From contig DFBX01000114.1 in NCBI GenBank assembly GCA_002366795.1, forward strand, positions 1 to 28,665: 28,665 nucleotides of DNA, written 5' to 3'. A program made the position numbers and the translations under genes. Source of the DNA: Rhodobacteraceae bacterium UBA3069. Its GTDB lineage: Bacteria; Pseudomonadota; Alphaproteobacteria; Rhodobacterales; Rhodobacteraceae. Below, piece by piece: positions 15,633 to 22,703 of this stretch (the stretch's first letter is position 1; each line of letters begins with the position of its first letter). The notes beneath the pieces are model-generated. The model ran no database searches, was not told where the DNA came from, and was given only the letters and a program-made list of their open reading frames with translations.

Positions 15633-17318
15633 TTATCCCAGAAGGCGACGGGCAATCACCTGCGCCTGAATCTCGGCCGCGCCTTCAAAGATGTTCAGGA
15701 TACGCGCGTCGCACAGGATGCGGCTGATCGCATATTCCAGCGCGAAACCGTTGCCGCCATGGATTTGCAGCGCGTTATCGGCGCAGGCCCAGGCCACGCG
15801 CGCGCCCAGAAGCTTGGCCATGCCCGCTTCAAGGTCGCAGCGGCGCTCGTTGTCCTTTTCGAAGGCCGAAAAATAGGTCAGCTGCCGCGCAACCGCGATT
15901 TCCACCGCCATCATCGCCAGCTTGCCCGCCACGCGCGGGAACTTGACCAACTGACTGTCGAACGCCTTGCGGTCCAGCGCATATTGCAGCCCCACGTCCA
16001 ACGCGGCCTGCGCAACACCCACGGCACGGGCCGCGGTCTGAATGCGGGCTGCCTCGAATGTCTGCATCAGCTGTTTGAAGCCTTTGCCCTCTTCGCCGCC
16101 CAGCAGGTTCTCGCCCTTCACATGGAAGTTGTCGAAGCCCAGCTCGTATTCCTTCATACCGCGATAGCCCAGCACCTCGATCTCGCCGCCGGTCATGCCT
16201 TCAGTCGGGAACGGGTTGGCATCGTCACCCGGTGTCTTTTCGGCCAGGAACATGGACAGGCCACGGTGGTCGGAAATCGACGGATCGGTGCGCGCCAGCA
16301 CGGTCATCACATGGGTGCGCGCCGCGTGGGTGATCCAGGTCTTGTTGCCGGTGATCTTGTAATCGCCGTTCTCGTCCCTGACGGCGCGGGTGCGCAAACT
16401 GGCAAGGTCGGACCCGGTGTTCGGCTCGGTGAATACGGCGGTGGGCAGGATTTCACCCGATGCCAGGCCGGGCAGCCATTTTTCCTTTTGTTCCTGCGTG
16501 CCGCCACACAGGATCAGTTCTGCAGCAATTTCCGAACGGGTCGCCAGCGAGCCGACACCGATATAGCCGCGCGACAGTTCCTCGGACACGACCACCATCG
16601 ATGCCTTGGAAAGGCCGAAACCGCCGAATTCCTCGGGGATGGTCAGGCCGAACACACCCATTTCAGCCAGCTCCTCGATGATTTCCATCGGGATCAGCTC
16701 GTCTTTCAGGTGCCATTCATGGGCATTGGGTTCGACTTTCTCGGCCGAATAGCGGCGGAACTGGTCGCGGATCATCTCCAGCTCTTCGTTCAGGCCCGAG
16801 GCGCCGAACATTCCGCTGGCCTGTTGTTCGACCATCAGCTCGGCCAGGCGCATCCGCGCGGGCTGGCTGTTGCCATGGGCGCACAGCGTCGTGACCGCCT
16901 CGGTCACAAGCGCGGCCCCGTCTTCAGCGGTCACGCCCAGATCCTGCAAGCGCACGATCTCGTTCTGGCTCATCTGCATGCCGCCACGGATCTGGTTCAG
17001 GTATTCGCCAAAGGCGATCTGGTGGATCAATTGCTCGATTTCACCAAATTCTCCTTCGGCTTGCAGTTTCTCGGCCCATTTCTGCATCTGGCGCAGCGAT
17101 TCAACGTAAGTGGCCAGCCATGCCAAACCGTGGGTCGCGGTCTGCTCCTTCTCGACCTCGCGGGCTGACACGCGTCCCTCCACCTCGATCAGGGCGCGCA
17201 CCTTGGCGCGAGCCGTTTCAAGAACCGCCTCTGCCGGGGCAACAGCCGCGCCGGTCAGGGTCAGAAGGTCGGAAAGAATGGGTTGCGTCGTCATCACGTC
17301 CTGTCCGTCATGTGCCAT
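15633..17318 (-). CDS. mcd: (2S)-Methylsuccinyl-CoA dehydrogenase
   Basis: This 561-aa flavoprotein of the acyl-CoA dehydrogenase fold has an extra N-terminal region of about 170 residues before the usual domain. That extension is characteristic of Mcd, the enzyme that oxidises methylsuccinyl-CoA to mesaconyl-CoA in the ethylmalonyl-CoA pathway. Acyl-CoA dehydrogenase motifs are AVFTEPNTGSD (294-304, flavin/substrate), the WITHAAR region, and IFEGAAEIQ near the C-terminus. Glu545 there sits where medium-chain enzymes carry the catalytic base (my alignment by eye). AAGGA stands 8 bases before the ATG at 17318. Electrons would pass to ETF (etfBA nearby). It is divergent from the TauE/SafE permease. 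Crotonyl-CoA carboxylase and ethylmalonyl-CoA mutase genes are not in this window. Confidence 0.88.
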   Translation of the reverse strand: MAHDGQDVMTTQPILSDLLTLTGAAVAPAEAVLETARAKVRALIEVEGRVSAREVEKEQTATHGLAWLATYVESLRQMQKWAEKLQAEGEFGEIEQLIHQIAFGEYLNQIRGGMQMSQNEIVRLQDLGVTAEDGAALVTEAVTTLCAHGNSQPARMRLAELMVEQQASGMFGASGLNEELEMIRDQFRRYSAEKVEPNAHEWHLKDELIPMEIIEELAEMGVFGLTIPEEFGGFGLSKASMVVVSEELSRGYIGVGSLATRSEIAAELILCGGTQEQKEKWLPGLASGEILPTAVFTEPNTGSDLASLRTRAVRDENGDYKITGNKTWITHAARTHVMTVLARTDPSISDHRGLSMFLAEKTPGDDANPFPTEGMTGGEIEVLGYRGMKEYELGFDNFHVKGENLLGGEEGKGFKQLMQTFEAARIQTAARAVGVAQAALDVGLQYALDRKAFDSQLVKFPRVAGKLAMMAVEIAVARQLTYFSAFEKDNERRCDLEAGMAKLLGARVAWACADNALQIHGGNGFALEYAISRILCDARILNIFEGAAEIQAQVIARRLLG

Positions 17319-17363
17319 GAATCATGTCCTTTTAATGCTGCGCCCCGTCCTACCTATTTCGCA

Positions 17364-17376
17364 GTTGCAGCGCAAC
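17364..17376 (+). promoter_or_regulatory. GTTGC-AGC-GCAAC operator-like palindrome upstream of mcd
   Basis: This perfect 5-3-5 inverted repeat lies about 50 bases before the mcd start. On the minus strand it overlaps a possible -35 (TTGCGC), followed after 17 bases by TAGGAC. Its place suggests a repressor or activator site controlling mcd. The regulator is not known. Confidence 0.4.
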
Positions 17377-17477
17377 AAAAATACCCTGCTCCCATGGTCG
17401 CATGACTGAAAATTGCGCGTTGTTTTTTTGCACTGCAGCACTAGCGGGCATCGCGCGGAAGGAGTAGCCATCTCAGG

Positions 17478-18248
17478 ATGGAACATATCACGGATCTGAT
17501 GTCGTCGCAGGTGTTTGCCGCAGCCATGGCGCTAATGCTGCTGGCGGGCGTGGTCAAGGGCATGGTCGGTTTTGCCATGCCCCTCATCATCATTTCCGGC
17601 CTCAGCACCGTGATGGAACCGCGCCTGGCGCTGGCCGGGCTGCTGCTCCCGACGCTGCTGTCCAACCTTTGGCAATCGCTCAGGCAGGGTCCGCGCGCGG
17701 CCTTTGCCTCGCTCAAACATTTCAAGGTGTTCATCATCGTGGGCGGTGTTGCACTGGCCCTGTCTGCCCAGATGGTCAGGATCATTCCGACCGAAACGCT
17801 GTTCGTGCTGATCGGTGGACCGGTCTTGATGTTCACCGTCATTCAACTGCTGGGCTGGCGACCGTCTATCGCGCCCCGACACCGCATGTGGATCGAGGGT
17901 GGCGCAGGCCTGATTGCCGGGGCAATGGGCGGGTTTTCCGGCACATGGGGGCCGCCCACGGTGCTGTTCCTGGTGGCGCTTGGCACGCCCAAGCTGGACC
18001 AGATACGGGTGCAGGGGGTGCTGTTCGGGCTGGGTGCGATCGTGCTGCTATTTGCCCATATCGGGTCCGGCGTGCTTAACACCGATACCTTGCCCTTTGC
18101 GCTGTCCACTGTGCCACCCGCCATGATCGGCATGTGGATCGGGATGCGCCTGTCGGACCGGATCGACCAAGAGGCGTTCCGCCGTGCCACGCTGTTCGTG
18201 CTGCTGCTGGCCGCGCTGAACCTGCTGCGGCGCGGCATGCTGGGCTAA
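17478..18248 (+). CDS. TauE/SafE-family membrane transporter
   Basis: This 256-aa protein has about eight hydrophobic segments in two similar halves. The first begins LAGVVKGMVGFAMPLI and the second GAMGGFSGTWGPPTVLFLV; these are the conserved motifs of the TSUP (sulfite exporter TauE/SafE) family. Members export or import small anions such as sulfite, sulfoacetate or other organic acids, and the substrate cannot be read from sequence. GGAAGGAG lies 13 bases before the ATG, a little far. It is divergent from mcd with a gap of 159 bases, so shared control is possible. G+C-rich hairpins follow its stop codon. Confidence 0.88.
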   Translation: MEHITDLMSSQVFAAAMALMLLAGVVKGMVGFAMPLIIISGLSTVMEPRLALAGLLLPTLLSNLWQSLRQGPRAAFASLKHFKVFIIVGGVALALSAQMVRIIPTETLFVLIGGPVLMFTVIQLLGWRPSIAPRHRMWIEGGAGLIAGAMGGFSGTWGPPTVLFLVALGTPKLDQIRVQGVLFGLGAIVLLFAHIGSGVLNTDTLPFALSTVPPAMIGMWIGMRLSDRIDQEAFRRATLFVLLLAALNLLRRGMLG

Positions 18249-18269
18249 AGTGATTCGCTTGTTGAGTGT

Positions 18270-18314
18270 GCCCGGCCTTCTGCCGGGCGCGAGCGGGCCG
18301 ATCAGACGGCCCGC
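18270..18314 (+). terminator. Two adjacent G+C-rich hairpins between convergent genes
   Basis: GCCCGGC/GCCGGGC (18270-18288) and GCGGGCCG/CGGCCCGC (18293-18314) are perfect stems with 5- and 6-base loops. No T-run is present, so termination would be weak or factor-assisted. They lie between the permease gene and the XRE gene. Confidence 0.5.
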
Positions 18315-18322
18315 GCTGAGCC

Positions 18323-18691
18323 TCAGGAGGCTTTCTTCGCGACGGACTCGCCTGCAACCACGTCGATGAACGACCGGATCTGTGCGCGCACACGTTCGTC
18401 AGTGATCCGGTTCAGAACCGATGCGATGCGTGCGGTTTCTTCATCCATCACGTTTTCATCCTCGGCGGTGACATCTTCCAGGCCTTCAAAGAAATAGGCC
18501 GGGGATACGTCCAGGATCCGCGAGATTTCGAACAATTTCGAGGCCGAGATGCGATTGCGGCCAAGTTCATACTTCTGAACCTGCTGGAACGAAATTTCGA
18601 GCCCGTTCGCAACGTCCGTTTGGGTCATGCCCCGCAGAACGCGTAGATGTTTAAGTTTCTTACCGACGTGAACGTCTACCGGATGCGACAT
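18323..18691 (-). CDS. XRE/Cro-CI-type helix-turn-helix regulator
   Basis: This 122-aa protein has an N-terminal HTH (about 9-65): VGKKLKHLRVLRGMTQTDVA, then the recognition helix around ISFQQVQKYELGRNRIS. The acidic C-terminal tail (EGLEDVTAEDENVMDEE) is followed by a helix that could pair subunits. The start pattern (PVDVHVGKKLKHLR) and length resemble alphaproteobacterial regulators of the PraR type, which act as repressors in rhizobia. That likeness is from memory and does not prove function. It is divergent from the LysR-like gene with an AT-rich gap of 224 bases that holds palindromes. Confidence 0.85.
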   Translation of the reverse strand: MSHPVDVHVGKKLKHLRVLRGMTQTDVANGLEISFQQVQKYELGRNRISASKLFEISRILDVSPAYFFEGLEDVTAEDENVMDEETARIASVLNRITDERVRAQIRSFIDVVAGESVAKKAS

Positions 18692-18784
18692 TGTGAAATC
18701 CTATCTATTACAACCATGGGCAGCATGGCGAATGATGCGACTCATACAATTGGTTAGTTTTTCAATCTTTCGGTTAAAATTTTG

Positions 18785-18795
18785 CCCATCATGGG
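18785..18795 (+). promoter_or_regulatory. CCCAT-C-ATGGG palindrome in the divergent regulator gap
   Basis: This perfect 11-bp palindrome lies in the AT-rich region between the XRE and LysR-like genes. Related CCATGGG and AATGGGTT pieces occur at about 18714 and 18857. It may be an autoregulatory site of the XRE protein. Confidence 0.35.
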
Positions 18796-18915
18796 TGAAT
18801 CCATGTTTAAAACTGAGTGATTTATGTTCCCGTTAAAATAAATTCACTTACCCCTAATGGGTTAAACGTATACATTTCATTTGCTGCCAAGAGAATCGAC
18901 AGCACAGTTCTTTGA

Positions 18916-19830
18916 ATGGAACCGGACGTGAACGGAATACAAAATCAGGCAATCCTGCACGAGTTGCTGCGCTCTTTCACCACTTTAGCCGAGACACTGA
19001 ACCTGTCCCGCGCGGTGGAACAGTTGCAGACCACACGCCAGACCGTGCGCCGCCATATCCGCATTCTGGAGGAGGCCCGCCAAGCCCCTCTTTTCGTCGT
19101 GCAGGACCGCCAGTACCACCTGACAGAGGCAGGCCGCCAAGCCCTGCCAGAGGCACTGGAACTGCTGTATCGTGGTGAAAACTGGCTGGCCAACCGCAGC
19201 CACAACATCAACGGTTTGCTGCATATCCGCACCGCCCCGACGGATGCGATCACCTATCATTTGCAGCAACACCCGATCAGCCGCATCTGGCAGAGCGGGC
19301 CCGACATCCTGCGCGACACGCTGCAAGCATGGGCCAAGGCCGGCGGAGAGTTGGAACACCCCGCCATGCAGCCCTATCGCCCTTATTTCATGGTGTATCG
19401 CTGGGCTGACCCTGATTGGATCCTGACCGAAATCGGCGACGATTCCTCGTTCTCGTCATGGTTCGGCTGGGTCCATGCGCGCAGCTCGATCGGGCGTCCG
19501 CTGGACCGTTTGCCGGGAGGGGGCAGCTTTGCCAGCCTGCTTGCAAAACCGCTGGAGGATATCCACGCCAGTCATGCTGTGCGGCTTGATCACATCCACA
19601 CCTTGATCCCCCGCGCCGAAGGGGCCAACCCGACCCCGATCAGCTTTGAACGGCTGACCCTTGGATGCCGCTATCCCGACGGAAGTTTCGCCATGGTGAA
19701 CCTGGTTTGGCGCACATTCGCACTTGAAATTCCGAACTTGCCAGAGGCGGTGATCCGCTCAATGCCAGACGATTTGGAAATGAAATTCCAACCATCGGAT
19801 ACGAAAACGGGACAATCGGCCCAAGTTTAG
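18916..19830 (+). CDS. LysR-like HTH protein with unfamiliar C-terminal region
   Basis: This 304-aa protein has an N-terminal winged HTH (about 12-75): FTTLAETLNLSRAVEQLQTTRQTVRRHIRILEE then PLFVVQDRQYHLTEAGRQ. This is the LysR-type pattern with the usual order HTH, linker helix, wing. The remaining 220 residues do not show the standard LysR effector-binding domain. Instead there are Trp-rich stretches (YFMVYRWADPDWILTEI, SWFGWVHARSSIGRPL) that I do not recognise. No good ribosome site precedes the ATG; a GTG four codons later is an alternative. It is followed after 43 bases by the GNAT-like gene. The pair probably forms one unit or a regulator with its target. Confidence 0.7.
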   Translation: MEPDVNGIQNQAILHELLRSFTTLAETLNLSRAVEQLQTTRQTVRRHIRILEEARQAPLFVVQDRQYHLTEAGRQALPEALELLYRGENWLANRSHNINGLLHIRTAPTDAITYHLQQHPISRIWQSGPDILRDTLQAWAKAGGELEHPAMQPYRPYFMVYRWADPDWILTEIGDDSSFSSWFGWVHARSSIGRPLDRLPGGGSFASLLAKPLEDIHASHAVRLDHIHTLIPRAEGANPTPISFERLTLGCRYPDGSFAMVNLVWRTFALEIPNLPEAVIRSMPDDLEMKFQPSDTKTGQSAQV

Positions 19831-19841
19831 GTTACTATTGC

Positions 19842-19858
19842 GCTAATCGGCGATTAGC
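19842..19858 (+). promoter_or_regulatory. Perfect 17-bp palindrome just before a ribosome binding site
   Basis: GCTAATCG-G-CGATTAGC ends two bases before the AGGAG site (19861-19865) of the next gene. It may be an operator for the preceding HTH protein or for the XRE protein, or a hairpin affecting ribosome access. The one-base loop makes a DNA operator more likely than an RNA hairpin. Confidence 0.6.
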
Positions 19859-19873
19859 ACAGGAGTAACCGGG

Positions 19874-20629
19874 ATGAGTATTCACGACGTCTATGACGGC
19901 TCGCAAGTCATTGCGCAAAGCCTCGATATTCTCAACAAATACCGCGTCAGCCTAAAAGTGGGCGAAGATTTCGAGGGATATCGCGCCCTTCTGGCCGAAC
20001 ACCGGCCAGACCATGATCTGGGTCTGCCCTTCGACCCCAAGCACCAGTTCATGACGCCCACCAATGCCTTCTGGATCGCCGGCTTCGGCCACGATGGCGA
20101 GTTGATCCACACTCAGGCGATGCGAATGCTGGAACTGGGCCGCAGCACTCTGGCCAGTTACATGCGCGAGAATTTTCTGGATTTCCCACCATCGGGCCTG
20201 CCACTGGACTTGAAGCGCTCGCGCTATCGCCCTGGGCCAAGTGCGAAACGCATGAATGGGCGCACCGTCTACCATGGCGAGGTCTGGATGGGCGGCACCA
20301 AGGGGCAGTTCCGCGGCTCTGGCCTATCCTGTGTGCTGGGGCGCTTTGCCTTTATGACCGCCATGCTACGCTGGTCGCCGGACCATTTCTTTGGCTTCAT
20401 GCCGCGCGCGGTCGCCTTTAAGGGCTTTGCCGAACGTCAGGGCTATATGCATGCCGAACCGGGCGCGCTGCGCTGGCAGATGTCTGAAAGCGACAAGGTT
20501 CTGGAAGGGTTCATGGTCTGGATGGCGAACGAGGATGTGCGCCACCTGATGCTGATGCCCCTGCATGAACTGGTGCAGGTGCCCGTCTCGACCGAGGCCG
20601 AGAAACGCCCCGAACCCGTCGCAGCCTGA
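19874..20629 (+). CDS. Conserved hypothetical protein with GNAT-like features
   Basis: This 251-aa protein has no signal peptide or membrane segment. A strand-like NAFWIAGFGHDGELIHTQAMRM (64-85) is followed by HGEVWM and then GQFRGSGLSCVLGRFAFM (144-161). The QFRGSG piece (145-150) fits the acyl-CoA pyrophosphate loop Q/RxxGxG/A of GNAT acyltransferases, with a helix after it. GFAERQGYMHAEPG could be the later GNAT strand/helix. I therefore suspect a GNAT fold but no substrate can be named, and the motif match is short. AGGAG stands 8 bases before the ATG. It lies downstream of the LysR-like HTH gene and has a probable terminator after it. Confidence 0.6.
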   Translation: MSIHDVYDGSQVIAQSLDILNKYRVSLKVGEDFEGYRALLAEHRPDHDLGLPFDPKHQFMTPTNAFWIAGFGHDGELIHTQAMRMLELGRSTLASYMRENFLDFPPSGLPLDLKRSRYRPGPSAKRMNGRTVYHGEVWMGGTKGQFRGSGLSCVLGRFAFMTAMLRWSPDHFFGFMPRAVAFKGFAERQGYMHAEPGALRWQMSESDKVLEGFMVWMANEDVRHLMLMPLHELVQVPVSTEAEKRPEPVAA

Positions 20630-20655
20630 TCCGCAGCTTTCACCACCCCGAAAAC

Positions 20656-20691
20656 AAAATGCACCAGCCTGTGCGGACCGGGGCATTTTTT
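20656..20691 (+). terminator. Probable terminator after the GNAT-like gene
   Basis: AAAATGC (20656-20662) pairs with GCATTTT (20683-20689), and a run of six T ends at 20691. The interior is irregular, so the stem is weaker than others in the window. Confidence 0.5.
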
Positions 20692-20729
20692 GACGGATAG
20701 GGTGGTTTTTGACGGGTAGGGTGGGTTTT
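20692..20729 (+). repeat. Two tandem 19-bp units
   Basis: GACGGATAGGGTGGTTTTT (20692-20710) and GACGGGTAGGGTGGGTTTT (20711-20729) differ at two positions. The second unit runs into the REP-like palindrome. Confidence 0.7.
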
Positions 20730-20740
20730 CAACCCACCCT
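20716..20740 (+). repeat. REP-like palindrome, copy B
   Basis: AGGGTGGGTT (20718-20727) pairs perfectly with AACCCACCCT (20731-20740) around TTC. It shares GTAGGGTGGGTTTT-N-AACCCACC with copy A at 13527-13551 in the opposite orientation. It ends 10 bases from the pckA stop codon, between convergent genes, and may help end pckA transcription. Confidence 0.75.
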
Positions 20741-20749
20741 CCGGTGCAA

Positions 20750-22348
20750 TCAGCCGATCGCAGCCGCTTTCACGTCTTCGTCGATATAGGGCACGTATTG
20801 CTCGAAATTACTGGCGAACATCTGCACCAGCTTCGCAGCCTGTGCATCGTAGGCAGCCGTGTCGGCCCAAGTGGCGCGCGGGTCCAGCAGGGTCGCGTCC
20901 ACGCCATCCACCGTCACCGGAACGTCAAAGCCGAAATTCACGTCCTTGCGGAAGGTCGCGTCGTTCAACGAGCCGTCCAGCGCGGCGGTCAGCAGGGCGC
21001 GGGTGGCCTTGATGGGCATGCGCGAACCAGTGCCGAAGGCGCCGCCGGTCCAGCCGGTGTTCACCAGCCAGCAGGTCGCGCCGGTCTTTGCGATCTTCTC
21101 GCGCAGCAGGTTGCCGTATGCCTCGGGACGGCGCGGCATGAAGGGCGCGCCGAAGCAGGTCGAGAAGGTCGGCTCGGGCTCGACCACGCCACGTTCGGTG
21201 CCGGGGGTCTTCGAGGTGAAGCCGGACAGGAAGTGATACATCGCCTGCGCCGGGGTCAGACGGCTGATCGGCGGCAGAACACCGTAAGCGTCGCAGGTCA
21301 GCAGGATGATGTTCTTGGGATGGCCACCCATCGCCGTGTCCGACGCGTTCGAGATATACTCCAGCGGATAGGCGCAGCGCATGTTCTCGGTCAGGCTGGA
21401 ATCTTCGAAGTCCAGTTCGAAGGTTTCCTCGTCGTAGACCATGTTCTCGATTACGGTGCCGAATTTCGACGTGGTGGCGTAGATTTCCGGCTCGGCCTCG
21501 GGCGACAGGTTGATGGTCTTGGCATAGCAGCCTCCTTCGAAGTTGAAGGTTCCGCGGTCGGACCAGCCATGCTCGTCATCGCCGATCAGCGTGCGCGACG
21601 GATCGGCCGACAGGGTCGTCTTGCCGGTACCCGACAGGCCAAAGAAGATGGCAGTATCGACCGGGTTGCCCGTGGCATGGTTGGCCGAGCAGTGCATCGG
21701 CATCACGCCTTTCTCGGGCAACAGGTAGTTCAGCAGGGTGAACACCGATTTCTTGTTTTCACCCGCGTATTCGGTGCCGCCGATCAGGATCAGCTTCTTG
21801 TCGAAGTTCATCGCGATCACGGTTTCAGTGCGGCAGTTGTGCTTGGCGGGGTCAGCCTGGAAGCTGGGGCAGTTGATGACGGTGAAATCCGCCATGAAGC
21901 TATCCAGCGCGACGCGCTCTGGGCGGCGCAGCATATGGCGGGTGAACAGGCCGTGCCAGGCCAGTTCGGTCACCATGCGCACGTTGATCGCATAGGCCGG
22001 GTCGGCACCGCCGATCAAGTCCTGCACGAAATATTCGCGGCCCTTCATATGTTCCAGCATATCGGCGTGCAGCGCGTCGAACCCTTCGGGCGACATGGCA
22101 GCGTTGTTTTCCCACCAGATGCTGTCTGCAACGCTGTCGGTTTTCACGACATGCTTGTCCTTGGGCGAGCGCCCGGTGAACTTGCCGGTGGTGACCAGCA
22201 AGGCGCCCCCGTTGCCAAGCGTGCCTTCATCCTTCTTAAGCGCGGCTTCGATCAGCGCGGGCTTCATAAGGTTGTAATAGACATTGCCCAGACCTTCGAT
22301 CCCTTGATCTTCAAGCCGGAATTGCGGGTTCACCCGTCCAAATGTCAT
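20750..22348 (-). CDS. pckA: ATP-dependent phosphoenolpyruvate carboxykinase
   Basis: This 532-aa cytoplasmic enzyme converts oxaloacetate and ATP to phosphoenolpyruvate, the first committed gluconeogenic step. The kinase P-loop GLSGTGKT is at 237-244, the second metal/nucleotide motif IGDDEHGW at 255-262, and the substrate-binding TGRSPKDK at 58-65. Complete length and the ATP-type P-loop distinguish it from the GTP enzyme. AGGAGC lies 9 bases before the ATG. It diverges from the chvI operon; this neighbourhood is conserved in alphaproteobacteria, and in Brucella the ChvI counterpart BvrR is reported to influence pckA. The 355-base gap upstream holds palindromic and repeated sites. Confidence 0.97.
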   Translation of the reverse strand: MTFGRVNPQFRLEDQGIEGLGNVYYNLMKPALIEAALKKDEGTLGNGGALLVTTGKFTGRSPKDKHVVKTDSVADSIWWENNAAMSPEGFDALHADMLEHMKGREYFVQDLIGGADPAYAINVRMVTELAWHGLFTRHMLRRPERVALDSFMADFTVINCPSFQADPAKHNCRTETVIAMNFDKKLILIGGTEYAGENKKSVFTLLNYLLPEKGVMPMHCSANHATGNPVDTAIFFGLSGTGKTTLSADPSRTLIGDDEHGWSDRGTFNFEGGCYAKTINLSPEAEPEIYATTSKFGTVIENMVYDEETFELDFEDSSLTENMRCAYPLEYISNASDTAMGGHPKNIILLTCDAYGVLPPISRLTPAQAMYHFLSGFTSKTPGTERGVVEPEPTFSTCFGAPFMPRRPEAYGNLLREKIAKTGATCWLVNTGWTGGAFGTGSRMPIKATRALLTAALDGSLNDATFRKDVNFGFDVPVTVDGVDATLLDPRATWADTAAYDAQAAKLVQMFASNFEQYVPYIDEDVKAAAIG

Positions 22349-22454
22349 CTGCCAAGCTCCTGTAGCCGCGCGTTTGCGGCGTTCTTAATTTCCTCCGCGC
22401 GGGCTCTTCCCACGCCTCCGAGCGACTAGCGCCGATAATGCGGCTCTTAGCATG

Positions 22455-22471
22455 TCGCTTCCGTAAAGCGA
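22455..22471 (+). promoter_or_regulatory. TCGCTT-N5-AAGCGA inverted repeat upstream of pckA
   Basis: This perfect 6-5-6 inverted repeat lies about 107 bases before the pckA start and suits a dimeric regulator. Confidence 0.4.
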
Positions 22472-22489
22472 TAGGACGGTTTTCCCCAG

Positions 22490-22519
22490 TTAGCGCAACC
22501 AAGCGCGGTTTAGCGCAAA
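22490..22519 (+). promoter_or_regulatory. Triple direct repeat with exact 10-bp phase
   Basis: AGCGC begins at 22492, 22502 and 22512. The outer two lie within identical TTAGCGCAA 9-mers (22490-22498 and 22510-22518). Direct repeats one helical turn apart are the usual target of OmpR-family regulators such as ChvI. Confidence 0.5.
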
Positions 22520-22630
22520 CTGTACCTAAAACAGTGGGGGCAGCCTGCGGCAATCCGGCGCGATTCAGGATCTGGTTACGCTTTTTGGCCACAATCGGTG
22601 TCTGACGGGCACCTGATTCGCGAATTGGGA

Positions 22631-22660
22631 TTGATCGGAAAGCGAAAAATGGCGAATACT
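22631..22660 (+). promoter_or_regulatory. Probable promoter of chvI operon
   Basis: TTGATC (22631-22636), an 18-base spacer and AATACT (22655-22660) lie 43 bases before the chvI start. Confidence 0.45.
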
Positions 22661-22703
22661 GTGGAAAAAATCAGGCATAACGAGCAGTACAAGGAATAAC
22701 CCA

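Larger units (their letters stand above)
22349..22703. other. Divergent regulatory gap between pckA and chvI
   Basis: No gene is seen in these 355 bases. The pckA side is G+C-rich with a TCGCTT/AAGCGA palindrome and a phased AGCGC repeat. The chvI side becomes AT-richer and holds a promoter candidate at 22631-22660. Confidence 0.7.

Noticed and set aside
15576..17168. 530-codon open plus-strand frame
   Set aside because: It is antisense to mcd and starts inside the hbdA terminator; no domain is recognisable.
20744..22429. 561-codon open plus-strand frame
   Set aside because: It is antisense to pckA, whose P-loop and metal-site motifs are intact.
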